Shown one piece after another: positions 32,683 through 40,899 of a stretch of 64,000 nt of DNA. Each line of letters begins with the position of its first letter. The stretch's first letter is position 1. A program made the translations under genes and the position numbers. The notes beneath the pieces were generated by a model that was not told where the DNA came from, did not search any database, and saw nothing but the letters and a program-made list of their open reading frames with translations. Source of the DNA: CAYHVH01 sp964360335 (lineage in GTDB: Bacteria > Patescibacteriota > Doudnabacteria > UBA920 > 2-01-FULL-46-14); the NCBI GenBank assembly GCA_964360335.1, contig CAYHVH010000002.1, forward strand, positions 4,336 through 68,335. The letters are read 5' to 3'.

Positions 32683-32935
32683 TCCGCGGTTTTAGCCGGC
32701 CGTTAAAAGCCCGTTTAAGTTTTTTCTGAAACCTCACGACGCCGGTCTTGAGAGAATACAGCGTGTCGTCCTTGCCGAGCCGAACGTTTTTGCCGGGATG
32801 ATATTTCGTTCCGCGCTGGCGGACGATGACGTTGCCGACTCGTACCGCTTGGCCGCCAAAAATTTTGACTCCTAAACGCTTGGAGATGGAATCGCGTCCG
32901 AGACTAGTACTACCGCCCGCTTTTTTGTGAGCCAT
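32663..32935 (-). CDS. rpmA: 50S ribosomal protein bL27
   Basis: 90 aa. MAHKKAGGSTSLGRDS is the mature N-terminus that reaches the peptidyl-transferase centre, with no Prp-cleaved extension of the Firmicutes type. RQRGTKYHPGKNVRLGKDDTLY is standard. The usual rplU partner is not beside it. The start codon is the end of the structured repeat 32933-33050. Confidence 0.95.
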   Translation of the reverse strand: MAHKKAGGSTSLGRDSISKRLGVKIFGGQAVRVGNVIVRQRGTKYHPGKNVRLGKDDTLYSLKTGVVRFQKKLKRAFNGRLKPRTIVNVA

Positions 32936-33050
32936 TCGACTTCGTTCTCCGCTTTGCTTCCAACTTCGCTCATGGTCTTCGTTCAGCTTGCGGCTGAACT
33001 TCGACCTCTAATTGAAGAAGTCGAATGTCCCGAGCGAAGTCGAGGGACTA
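32933..33050 (-). repeat. Structured repeat between methyltransferase stop and rpmA start
   Basis: Minus strand, begins TAGTCCCTCGACTTCGCTC; its first TAG is the stop of the upstream gene. CATTCGACTTC (33027-33017) pairs with GAAGTCGAATG (32943-32933) containing the rpmA ATG. Inner hairpin 33006-32974: GGTC-GAA-GTTCAGC, loop CGCAA, GCTGAAC-GAA-GACC. Compared with the rplK copy, two inner base pairs are exchanged on both sides. Confidence 0.8.
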
Positions 33051-34334
33051 CATTAACTTGAAAATAAAAATTTCCCGACTGACAAATTGGTCCTTGCGAT
33101 CGTAGATGATGCTGTTGCGCTCTGTGACTCCGAGGAAAGGGAAGCGTTCTCGTAAAACCGAGGGCAACGGATCAACAGTAGTGTAGCCAAGTTTTAGAAG
33201 CTTGTCAACCACCGGGAAAAAACGATAATCCCGGTCCTGACGATAAGCCGGGAGCGCGACGACGATCCGCTTCCCGGGTTCCAAAATCTTGCCGAAAACC
33301 TTAAATGCAGAAAGATAAATCTTCTCCAAAACTCTGAAGTTCCCCTGAATGTCCTTTTCCGCCGGCGGCTCGCTATACGCCGGGCCCAAGGTCCCTTCTG
33401 TGACTATCGCTTGGTATGAAAGTTTTGGCAGATTCTTGGGTAAATCCTTAACGTCGCTTAAATAAAGTTCGAAACGGCCAAGGGGAAGTTTATAGCGGTT
33501 TTTAATCCAGGACAGATTTTTTTCGGCATTCTCAATTGCTTTTTCCGCCAGGTCGGCCCCTACACCTTTAAAACCCATAATCATCGCCTCCTGGAGGATC
33601 GTCCCCGAGCCGACAAAGGGATCCAGCACAGCCGCTTTGAGGTTCTGGGCGGCGCTCGCGGGGAGCTGGGCCAGGTTCAGCATCATCTGGGCAACTTTGG
33701 GCGGCAGGAGGCCGATACGGGTGTCCCGAGCCGGTCGCTGGTAGTCCCGCCGACCGTAGTCCTCAAAGTCCTGGACAGAAAGGGTCTTCGCCAAGTAAAT
33801 TCGCTCAAAGCCCACCAGAAAATCCAGCTCCGCGCCATGATCAAGAAGATGCTCGTTGGTTACCGTGACCGATGGCAAAGAAATTGCCTCCAGCTGCGGC
33901 AAAACTCCGCGGACCGAAAAACCGGCCGCGGTCAGGATGCGCTTGAGCATCAGACCGACTCTCTTGGCCTCGCCGTGCAAAGGTAACTGTTTGGCCATCG
34001 GGTAAAGGGAGATTCCGAGCTGAATCTTGCCGGTCAAGTTCCCCAAGATTTTTTCTTTCAGTAATTTGGCGTCAAAATAATCCTTAAAAACGGCTGACGG
34101 GCCAAATTGTTTCTTCCGACCGAGGGCATCCAGCACCGCCATAATCTTGATTGTCCCGCCCAGCCGCCTCTGAAGCTTGGGAATGTCTAAGCTTTGTTCA
34201 ACCTCGATAATTAAAACCTCGCGATAAAAATCAACGAGGCGAAAGCTCAAACCCATGTTTTCAAACACTGCGAACAGTTCCGCCAGTGACAAAGTAAAGA
34301 CCCGACCGAGGTGGAAAGCGTATTTAAACTTCAT
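33048..34334 (-). CDS. TRMT11/Trm-G10-like tRNA guanine methyltransferase
   Basis: 428 aa. C-terminal Rossmann methyltransferase with SAM motif LDPFVGSGTILQEA and ahead of it YGRRDYQRPARDTRIGLLPPKVAQMMLNLA, the wording of the G10-N2 tRNA methyltransferase group (RD-x-x-RP...LPPK-x-A). The N-terminal ~200 residues fit a THUMP-type RNA-binding region. The catalytic (D/N)PPY position seems to be TEGTLGPAY, as in TRMT11-like proteins. The start codon overlaps the divergent gene's start codon (CATG). Confidence 0.65.
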   Translation of the reverse strand: MKFKYAFHLGRVFTLSLAELFAVFENMGLSFRLVDFYREVLIIEVEQSLDIPKLQRRLGGTIKIMAVLDALGRKKQFGPSAVFKDYFDAKLLKEKILGNLTGKIQLGISLYPMAKQLPLHGEAKRVGLMLKRILTAAGFSVRGVLPQLEAISLPSVTVTNEHLLDHGAELDFLVGFERIYLAKTLSVQDFEDYGRRDYQRPARDTRIGLLPPKVAQMMLNLAQLPASAAQNLKAAVLDPFVGSGTILQEAMIMGFKGVGADLAEKAIENAEKNLSWIKNRYKLPLGRFELYLSDVKDLPKNLPKLSYQAIVTEGTLGPAYSEPPAEKDIQGNFRVLEKIYLSAFKVFGKILEPGKRIVVALPAYRQDRDYRFFPVVDKLLKLGYTTVDPLPSVLRERFPFLGVTERNSIIYDRKDQFVSREIFIFKLM

Positions 34335-34716
34335 GGCCGAGATAAAAAATCATGAACGCAATTTAGCTCTGCTTCTGGGCTACATTTTGGTGGCTGGCCT
34401 GTTTTTCAATCTTGGCCGATATGCCGGTTTGAGTAATCCTCCCCAAATTCGTATCGAGGAACCTGCCCTGAACACTTCACAATTAAATGATACTCTAAAA
34501 CTTTTGCAGACGCAAACCGCAAAGACCGAAACAGGCGAGGTGGCGGGAGCCGCCACCGAGCTTAATTGCGAGGGAAAAATCAAAGGCAACATTTCCGCAT
34601 CCGGAAAGATTTACCACCTCCCGGGCGGAGCGTTTTACAAACGGACTAATCCGGAACTGTGCTTTGGCACCGAAGCTGAGGCCCAAACCGCCGGTTTTCG
34701 GAAAAGCCAGCGCTAG
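34333..34716 (+). CDS. Membrane-anchored protein with C-terminal sunset-like Cys domain
   Basis: 127 aa. Membrane helix at residues ~11-28 (LALLLGYILVAGLFFNLG), a linker, then CEGKIKGNIS-x3-KIYHLPGGAFY...LCFGTEAEAQTAGFRKS. This resembles the small metal-binding 'nuclease sunset' domain (GNIS...YH-PG...C-x-EAEA-x-AG-R) found behind secreted nucleases; one usual Cys is Gly. Probably faces outside. Promoter and ribosome site must lie inside the divergent methyltransferase gene. Confidence 0.6.
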   Translation: MAEIKNHERNLALLLGYILVAGLFFNLGRYAGLSNPPQIRIEEPALNTSQLNDTLKLLQTQTAKTETGEVAGAATELNCEGKIKGNISASGKIYHLPGGAFYKRTNPELCFGTEAEAQTAGFRKSQR

Positions 34717-34718
34717 GG

Positions 34719-34724
34719 TATAAT
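34719..34724 (+). promoter_or_regulatory. -10 box of TPR-like gene
   Basis: TATAAT with a weak TTTTCG 18 nt upstream. The start codon at 34761 has a GGGGGAG Shine-Dalgarno, so this message has a normal leader. Confidence 0.45.
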
Positions 34725-34760
34725 CGAATTGAACTAAACCCGAATTTTCGAGGGGGAGCT

Positions 34761-35468
34761 ATGGTCAAGGAAGGCCGAGAAAACTTAAAAAAGGCAGAGG
34801 GATATCTAGCTCAAGGCTCAACTCTCCGCGAACAGGCAAGTCACGCAGCCGCTTTAAGTTTCCTCAACGCGGCGATAGCACTGTTTGTCACCGGCAAGGA
34901 CTACTCCGGGCTGATAAGTGCTTTGGGCAGTCGGTGTCTCACCTGGAAGCACCTCTTGCAGCTGACCGGAGACAGGGCCTATGCTGTTTTGGCAAAAAAA
35001 GACGCGGAGGCTTGTCTTGAGTTAACTCGAATGAAAGGGGTCAAAGCCCATCTTCATACCTCCCATTTTCGCGTCGCCGAGATACTCATATACTTCAAAG
35101 ACTACAGCGGCGCGATCAAACACTACGAGCTTGCTTTGCGCCACTATCGCGGGACAAGGGCGGAAAAGGGAGATTTTCGCTACCACTTGGGAGAAGCCCT
35201 TTTTCGGAATGGTCAGGAGAATCTCGGCAAAGCCACGATCCTCAAGGGCCTAAAAGAAATCCAGGACAACCGGCGGGAAGTCGGCTCGTTTCTCAGTCAC
35301 GTTTGGGAGTCGGGCGCTCTAATGCGACTCACTGAACTGTTGTGGCCATCGGAGAGGCAGCTGGCGCGCGATTACCTTGCTCGAGCGCGGCAAATAATTT
35401 CCAGGGACCAAAGACTTGTAATGCGCAAAAAACAGTTGCGTTTATTAACTCAGAGGATTCTAAAATGA
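34761..35468 (+). CDS. TPR-like helical protein
   Basis: 235 aa, cytoplasmic, not recognised by name. Helix pairs with TPR-like spacing: AAALSFLNAAIALFVTGKDY, AEILIYFKDYSGAIKHYELAL, RYHLGEALFRNGQENLGKA. It may bind protein partners. Stand-alone unit with its own promoter and strong terminator. One of few genes here with a clear strong Shine-Dalgarno. Confidence 0.6.
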   Translation: MVKEGRENLKKAEGYLAQGSTLREQASHAAALSFLNAAIALFVTGKDYSGLISALGSRCLTWKHLLQLTGDRAYAVLAKKDAEACLELTRMKGVKAHLHTSHFRVAEILIYFKDYSGAIKHYELALRHYRGTRAEKGDFRYHLGEALFRNGQENLGKATILKGLKEIQDNRREVGSFLSHVWESGALMRLTELLWPSERQLARDYLARARQIISRDQRLVMRKKQLRLLTQRILK

Positions 35469-35473
35469 AACCG

Positions 35474-35502
35474 GGCCTATCTCGCGCGAGATAGGCCTTT
35501 TT
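35474..35502 (+). terminator. Intrinsic terminator after TPR-like gene
   Basis: Perfect 11-bp stem GGCCTATCTCG / CGAGATAGGCC with a CG centre, followed by TTTTT. Confidence 0.9.
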
Positions 35503-35508
35503 GTTCCA

Positions 35509-35537
35509 TTGTCAACTCTTCTAAATTCCGGTAAAAT
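35509..35537 (+). promoter_or_regulatory. Promoter of PHP/CDP-alcohol transferase gene
   Basis: TTGTCA (35509-35514), 17-nt spacer, TAAAAT (35532-35537). The in-frame TTG at 35509 is part of the -35 box and not a start codon. Confidence 0.7.
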
Positions 35538-35559
35538 TCAGTTATTGTTTAGCTTCGGA

Positions 35560-36906
35560 ATGTCTATCTTTGAAAAAGTTTTTGGCGGCAATCCAATCAA
35601 AAGTCTCGAAATTATGAAAATTGATTTTCACGTTCATACGTCCTATTCTCATGATGCTTCTGATTCGCCGCAAAAATTAATCGACCGGGCTTTGCAAATA
35701 GGTCTTGATGCAATTTGCATCACTGACCATAATACCATTGCCGGACTCGAGGAAACAGCCGCCTACGCCTCGGACAAGCCGATATTAATCATTCCCGGAA
35801 TTGAAATTCATACCCGTGATGGGCATGTTTTGGGTATCAATGTCACGAAAAAAATTGAGCCGGGACTAAATTTCGAAGATACAGTGAGACAAATTCGAGA
35901 TGGTGGAGGAATTGCCATTTTGGCGCACCCCTTTTTTTGGCCACACCATTTTAAGGCCTGGGAGAGGGTTGATTTTACCAAAATCCGTGATTATTTTGAC
36001 GGAATAGAAATAATCAACACCTCTGTGTTTCGCAGGGCAAACCGCAAAGCTAGAGTTTTAGCGGAAAAGTTCGGCCTTCCAGTAACGGCCGGCTCTGATT
36101 CGCACAGTCGTGATTATCTCGGCAAAGGGTTTATCGAATTGACCGGTCACGGTCTTACAAGCAAAGAAGTGGTTGAGGCTATACTCTCCAACCATCCCGG
36201 AAATAGGGTTATCGGGCAGGAAATTAAACTTTTGGAAAAGGTAAAATCAGCGGGAATCATTTTTCGGGAGACGAGGAAAACCCGAGTCAGAGCCGCAGGC
36301 ACGGAACTGGGGATAATGTCTTTTTTAAAAAACCGCGTCAAGCGGCGGGGTCCAAAAATTGGCAGATTGGGCTCTTCTCTAGGGCTGCCGCCTAATTTTT
36401 TTACCCTCCTGTCTATGGGGTTTGGTGGACTGGTCCTAATCTTTCTCGTAAAAATTAATCTTATTTTTGCATCTATATTTTTTGCAGCCGCGATTTTTCT
36501 GGACTTTGTGGACGGGGCTCTAGCCCGGGCCACTGGTCAGGAAACGACAAAAGGGGCTTATCTGGATACCGTGGCTGACCGATATGTCGAAGCCCTGGCT
36601 TGGCTAGGATTTTTGTTCCTTCCCTTACCCACCTATTTTTTTGCTCCCCAGATATGGATATTTTTAGGCTTATTTGGAGGACTCATGACTGCTTACGTCA
36701 AGGCAGCAGCAGCGGAAAAAAACTTAGTTCAGGAAGAACTTCCGGATGGCTTTTTCAGTCGGCCCGAGAGAACCCTTTCCCTCTTAGTAGCTATGGCGGT
36801 CGGGCTTTTTGATCTGAAGCTAACTATGATTATTTTAATCTTCGTGGCTTTGGCCGCAAATCTCGCCGCTTGGCAGAGATTTGCAGCTTACACAAGACAT
36901 GAATAA
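35560..36906 (+). CDS. PHP phosphoesterase fused to CDP-alcohol phosphatidyltransferase
   Basis: 448 aa from ATG 35560 (ATG 35614, right at MKIDFHVHT, is possible). N-terminal PHP domain with metal ligands in DFHVHTSYSHD, CITDHNTIAG, GIEIHT, LAHPFF and GSDSHS. From ~residue 260 a multi-pass domain carries the full CDP-alcohol motif DFVDGALARATGQETTKGAYLD...D (D-x2-DG-x2-AR-x8-G-x3-D-x3-D). It should join an alcohol to a CDP-lipid; the PHP half could remove a phosphate from the product. The fusion is unusual. It overlaps the CarS-like gene by 8 nt. Confidence 0.8.
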   Translation: MSIFEKVFGGNPIKSLEIMKIDFHVHTSYSHDASDSPQKLIDRALQIGLDAICITDHNTIAGLEETAAYASDKPILIIPGIEIHTRDGHVLGINVTKKIEPGLNFEDTVRQIRDGGGIAILAHPFFWPHHFKAWERVDFTKIRDYFDGIEIINTSVFRRANRKARVLAEKFGLPVTAGSDSHSRDYLGKGFIELTGHGLTSKEVVEAILSNHPGNRVIGQEIKLLEKVKSAGIIFRETRKTRVRAAGTELGIMSFLKNRVKRRGPKIGRLGSSLGLPPNFFTLLSMGFGGLVLIFLVKINLIFASIFFAAAIFLDFVDGALARATGQETTKGAYLDTVADRYVEALAWLGFLFLPLPTYFFAPQIWIFLGLFGGLMTAYVKAAAAEKNLVQEELPDGFFSRPERTLSLLVAMAVGLFDLKLTMIILIFVALAANLAAWQRFAAYTRHE

Positions 36907-37462
36907 CTTGATGGTCTTGATAGGGCAAAGTTTGTATTTTTATTTGCCGGCGTATTTTGCAAACATGACTCCACCCGTGATCGCGAAGCTGGGGCTCGTA
37001 AAATTCCTGGATAAACCCATGGACTTTGGAGCAAGCTATAAAGGCATACGCATTTTGGGTGATAATAAAACTTGGCGAGGGTTAGTGTCTGGAACAATCG
37101 TCGGAATGGTTGTATTTCTGGTTCAAGCAGAACTTTTCTCCATACCCTACTTTCAAAGGATTTCGCTCCTCGACTATAATAGTGGAGAGAAAAAGCTTTT
37201 GGTTGGGTTTTTCCTGGCCTTTGGGGCCTTGTTTGGAGACGCCCTATTTAGTTTTTTTAAGCGCCGGATCGGGCTTGCATCCGGGCGAAAGTGGATTCCC
37301 TTTGATCAAATTGACCATGTCATTGGCGCATTTCTTTTGACCTCGCTGGTCCTGCCGCTCGATTTAAAAGTTTGGCTTCTGGTTTTGATCCTGACTTTTT
37401 TCCTGCATTTATTTGTGAATCGGATCGGGTTCGGTCTAGGAATCTCAGAAAGTAAATTTTAG
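36899..37462 (+). CDS. CDP-archaeol synthase (CarS)-like CDP-lipid synthase
   Basis: 187 aa, five to six membrane segments. Conserved cytosolic motifs ILGDNKTWRG, FGALFGDALFSFFKRRIG and WIPFDQIDHVIGA match the CarS/CdsA-related family, which activates lipids with CTP. Overlaps the upstream CDP-alcohol transferase by 8 nt, so the two likely act in sequence: CDP-lipid formation, then head-group exchange. Archaeal-type CarS homologs occur in some bacteria; the native lipid substrate is unknown. Confidence 0.75.
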   Translation: MNNLMVLIGQSLYFYLPAYFANMTPPVIAKLGLVKFLDKPMDFGASYKGIRILGDNKTWRGLVSGTIVGMVVFLVQAELFSIPYFQRISLLDYNSGEKKLLVGFFLAFGALFGDALFSFFKRRIGLASGRKWIPFDQIDHVIGAFLLTSLVLPLDLKVWLLVLILTFFLHLFVNRIGFGLGISESKF

Positions 37463-37468
37463 CACGAT

Positions 37469-40069
37469 ATGAATCTTTTGAGGAAAATTTTAGGAGTAGA
37501 AAATCCGGTCAGAGGCAGCGAGCATATGGTTGAGAAAATCAATCAACTCGAAAAAGAATTCGAGCAGCTGTCGCGTAAGGAGCTCCGGGAGAAGACTAAT
37601 TTTTGGCAAGAGCACATCCGTAACCTCTCCCGGCCTCCAGCCACTCTCCCCTCGTCAGGGGAGGGAAAAGTTGTAGACTATCTAAACCAAATTCTTCCGG
37701 AGGCTTTTGCGGCAGTCCGGGAAGCGGCGAAAAGGACCTTGGGCCAGCGGCACTATGATGTCCAGCTCGTGGGAGGCATGGTGCTCCATCACGGCAAAGT
37801 CGCGGAGATGAAGACCGGCGAGGGAAAAACCTTGGCTGCCACATTAGCCGTGTATTTAAACGCCCTGACTGGCAAAGGAGTGCATATCGTAACCGTCAAC
37901 GATTATCTCGCGCGGCGCGATGCCTCCTGGATGGGTCAAATTTACGACTATCTGGGTTTATCCGTGGCCGCAATTCAGCACGAGCAGTCGTTTCTTTATA
38001 CCGAAAAGGACCTCAAAGACGAAATCATTACGGAAGAAGAAAGAACCGGGGTCCAAACTGACGTCAAAAACTTGGTTTCCCGCTCGCGGAAAGAGGCCTA
38101 CGCCGCAGACATTCTCTACGGGACGAACAACGAATTTGGCTTTGATTACCTGCGCGACAATATGGCCGGGAATCTGGAACAGATGGTTCAGCGCGAACTC
38201 CACTACGCCATCGTCGACGAGGTTGATTCGATTTTGATTGACGAGGCCAGAACGCCTTTGATTATTTCTGCGCCAGACGTGGAAAGCACTGACCTGTATC
38301 GGGATTTTGCGGGTTTTGCCAAGACTCTGACCGCCGAGGACTACCTGGCGGAGGAAAAACACCGGCAGGTTACTTACACCGAGAAAGGTTACGAGAAGCT
38401 GGAAAAAAAATACGGGCAGGAAATTTATAGCGACATCAAGCTCCGGCACCACGCCGACAGCGCCCTGCGGGCGGAGATTTTGTTTAAAAAAGACAAAGAT
38501 TACGTCGTGCGCGAGGGCGAGATTCTCATCGTGGACGAGTTCACCGGCCGGCTGATGCTTGGGCGGCGCTACTCCGAAGGTTTGCACCAGGCCATCGAAG
38601 CCAAAGAAGGAGTGGAGGTCAAACACGAGTCCAAAACCTTGGCGACCATCACCTTCCAGAACTACTTCCGGCTTTATCAGAAACTGGCTGGGATGACCGG
38701 CACGGCCGCGACCGAAGCCGAGGAGTTTCACAAAATTTACAAACTCGACGTGGTGGAAGTTCCGACCAACCGGGCGATGATCCGGGCTGACCTGCCGGAC
38801 AGCGTTTACAAAACCGAGGCCGGAAAATTTCAAGCCATCGTCCGGGAAGTAAAACGCCGTCACGGGCTCGGCCAACCGCTTTTGATCGGCACCATTTCGA
38901 TTGAAAAAAACGAACACCTCTCAAACCTCCTCCAAAAGGCCGGCGTCACGCACGAAGTTCTAAACGCCAAAAACCACGAAAGAGAAGCACAGATTATTGC
39001 CCAGGCCGGCCGCCTGGGCGCCGTGACTCTGGCTACGAACATCGCGGGCCGCGGCGTGGACATTATTCTAGGCGGCAACCCTCCCGATGGGGAGGAAGCC
39101 GAAAAAATCAAGGCCGCAGGCGGGCTCCATGTCTTGGGCACCGAACGGCACGAGGCGCGGCGGATAGACAACCAGCTCCGCGGCCGCTCCGGGCGCCAAG
39201 GGGATCCCGGGTCCTCGCAATTCTTCCTTTCTTTAGAAGACGACTTGATGCGGCTGTTCGGCGGCGACCGCGTAAAAGGGCTGATGGATACTTTGGGGAT
39301 CCCCGAGGACGAGCCGATCGAGCACGGCATGGTGAGCAAAACCATAGAAAGTGCCCAAAAGAAAATTGAGGGGATGAATTTTGACCTGCGAAAGCACGTC
39401 TTGGAATTCGACGACGTCCTGAACAAACAGCGGGAGGTGATTTACGGGAGGCGCCGCAAGATTTTGAGGGGTGAACTGGACTTGAAAACTTATATTTTGG
39501 ACAAAGTCGCGCAAGAGATTACAGAGATTGCCACTAACGAAACGGACCAAAAACTGGCGCATCAAGCCGTGAACGCAATTTTTCCGGTTCCTCAAACTCT
39601 CGGAGAGGCCAGAAAAGAAATGGAGCTGTGGATAAGTGATTTGACAAACGCCGCCAAAACTACCTACGAGGAGAAAGAAAAACGGTTGACCGCCCCTCTA
39701 ATGCGGCAAATTGAACGAATTATCGCCCTGCAGGCCATCGATAATCTCTGGATGGAACACTTGGACACCATGGATCACCTCCGGCAATCCGTGCGGCTCC
39801 GAGGTTACGCCCAAAAAGATCCGCTCGTAGAATACAAACAAGATGGCCTGCGGCTTTTTGAGCGGATGCTCAAAGAGATTGACAAAACCATCGTCTACAC
39901 GATTTACAAGGTCGAGGTCAGGCCGCGGGAAGAGGTCGCTCCGGTGGGCCGGCCCGCTGAGCGGGCCCCGGGCCAAGCGAAGCTCGGCCGGAATGATCCC
40001 TGTCCCTGCGGTTCGGGCAAGAAATGGAAGAAATGCGGAATGATAAACGCGCCGTATCATAAAAAATAA
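37469..40069 (+). CDS. secA: Preprotein translocase ATPase SecA
   Basis: 866 aa. Motor for protein export. Walker A MKTGEGKTLAATL, DEVDSILIDEARTPLI, FQNYFRLYQKLAGMTGTA, TNIAGRGVDI and HGMVSK-type region. The C-terminal zinc motif NDPCPCGSGKKWKKCG is kept. Residues ~53-68 (LSRPPATLPSSGEGKVV) are a palindromic element inserted just before the conserved LPEAFAAVREAAKR; E. coli SecA has only a short link there. Confidence 0.95.
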   Translation: MNLLRKILGVENPVRGSEHMVEKINQLEKEFEQLSRKELREKTNFWQEHIRNLSRPPATLPSSGEGKVVDYLNQILPEAFAAVREAAKRTLGQRHYDVQLVGGMVLHHGKVAEMKTGEGKTLAATLAVYLNALTGKGVHIVTVNDYLARRDASWMGQIYDYLGLSVAAIQHEQSFLYTEKDLKDEIITEEERTGVQTDVKNLVSRSRKEAYAADILYGTNNEFGFDYLRDNMAGNLEQMVQRELHYAIVDEVDSILIDEARTPLIISAPDVESTDLYRDFAGFAKTLTAEDYLAEEKHRQVTYTEKGYEKLEKKYGQEIYSDIKLRHHADSALRAEILFKKDKDYVVREGEILIVDEFTGRLMLGRRYSEGLHQAIEAKEGVEVKHESKTLATITFQNYFRLYQKLAGMTGTAATEAEEFHKIYKLDVVEVPTNRAMIRADLPDSVYKTEAGKFQAIVREVKRRHGLGQPLLIGTISIEKNEHLSNLLQKAGVTHEVLNAKNHEREAQIIAQAGRLGAVTLATNIAGRGVDIILGGNPPDGEEAEKIKAAGGLHVLGTERHEARRIDNQLRGRSGRQGDPGSSQFFLSLEDDLMRLFGGDRVKGLMDTLGIPEDEPIEHGMVSKTIESAQKKIEGMNFDLRKHVLEFDDVLNKQREVIYGRRRKILRGELDLKTYILDKVAQEITEIATNETDQKLAHQAVNAIFPVPQTLGEARKEMELWISDLTNAAKTTYEEKEKRLTAPLMRQIERIIALQAIDNLWMEHLDTMDHLRQSVRLRGYAQKDPLVEYKQDGLRLFERMLKEIDKTIVYTIYKVEVRPREEVAPVGRPAERAPGQAKLGRNDPCPCGSGKKWKKCGMINAPYHKK
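37624..37671. repeat. In-frame palindromic element in secA
   Basis: ACCTCTCCCGGCC...; stem CTCCCCT / AGGGGAG with loop CGTC. Encodes LSRPPATLPSSGEGKV in the linker after the N-terminal helix. Confidence 0.8.
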
Positions 40070-40107
40070 AACTGGACTCTAATTGAAAATGTGCCCTGGA
40101 AAATAAT

Positions 40108-40359
40108 ATGGGAAATTTAGAACAAAGAATCCGGACGATTGAGGAAAGAAATCAGCGGGTTGAGGCTGATAAAGTATGGGAAACAAGCTGGACAAGACGG
40201 GGTTTACTGACAGCATTCACTTATCTGGCAATCGGAGTGTATATGTGGGCGATTGATATTTCTCGACCGTGGTTGAATGCTGTGGTGCCCGCAGTAGCAT
40301 TTATGCTATCCACGCTAACGATGCCGTTTTTCAAGAAAATTTGGTTGAAAATAAAATAA
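40108..40359 (+). CDS. Small two-helix membrane protein
   Basis: 83 aa, not recognised. Basic coiled N-terminus (LEQRIRTIEERNQRVEADKVWETSW), then two helices (GLLTAFTYLAIGVYMWAI; AVVPAVAFMLSTLTMPFF) with SRPW in the loop. Follows secA by 38 nt. Confidence 0.6.
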   Translation: MGNLEQRIRTIEERNQRVEADKVWETSWTRRGLLTAFTYLAIGVYMWAIDISRPWLNAVVPAVAFMLSTLTMPFFKKIWLKIK

Positions 40360-40416
40360 TCCTCGCGGGACAAGTAATAAAAACCAGAGGTGTCGCGGGG
40401 CGTAGAAGGATGAAAC

Positions 40417-40806
40417 ATGAAGCAAATCACATTTAGACTAAAACCGGGTCAGTATCTGAAAGAAGAGATCGAAAAAGCGGCCCGCGAAAAAGAGATAAGC
40501 GCGGGAGTTTTGCTGTCAATTGTTGGTGGGGTTCAAAATGCTGTTTTGCGAATGGCAAAAAATCAGATAGTGAAAAAGTGGGATGGGCCATTCGAGATCG
40601 TCTCCGGGACAGGTACCGTATCTAAGGATGGCTGCCATATCCACCTATCCTTGTCAGACCAGAAAGGCAATGTCATTGGCGGACACTTAAAGGACGGTTG
40701 CAAAGTGAAATATACAGCAGAGATTGTCATAGGAATATTTGATGATATCTCCTATAAGAGAATTTATGATGCTAGTACTGGTTTCAAGGAGTTAGAGATC
40801 GAATAA
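40417..40806 (+). CDS. PPC (DUF296) domain protein
   Basis: 129 aa. Stand-alone PPC domain: RLKPGQYLKEEIEKAA, LLSIVGGVQNAVLR, EIVSGTGTVSKDGCHIHLSL, VIGGHLKDGCKV and FDDISYKRIYD. The bacterial proteins form trimers; in plants the fold is part of AT-hook DNA-binding proteins. No AT-hook here. Possible metal or ligand binding; function unknown. Confidence 0.8.
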   Translation: MKQITFRLKPGQYLKEEIEKAAREKEISAGVLLSIVGGVQNAVLRMAKNQIVKKWDGPFEIVSGTGTVSKDGCHIHLSLSDQKGNVIGGHLKDGCKVKYTAEIVIGIFDDISYKRIYDASTGFKELEIE

Positions 40807-40881
40807 TTCCTGCGGTCAGGTAATAAGTACCAAAATTGCCATGGGCAAAAAAAGTCAAATGAGTAATGAAAACAGAAAGTG

Positions 40882-40890
40882 TGATATAAT
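40882..40890 (+). promoter_or_regulatory. Extended -10 promoter of secDF
   Basis: TGATATAAT (TGn plus TATAAT) with no good -35. ATG 40900 is 9 nt after the box. Confidence 0.55.
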
Positions 40891-40899
40891 TTCCTTGCG

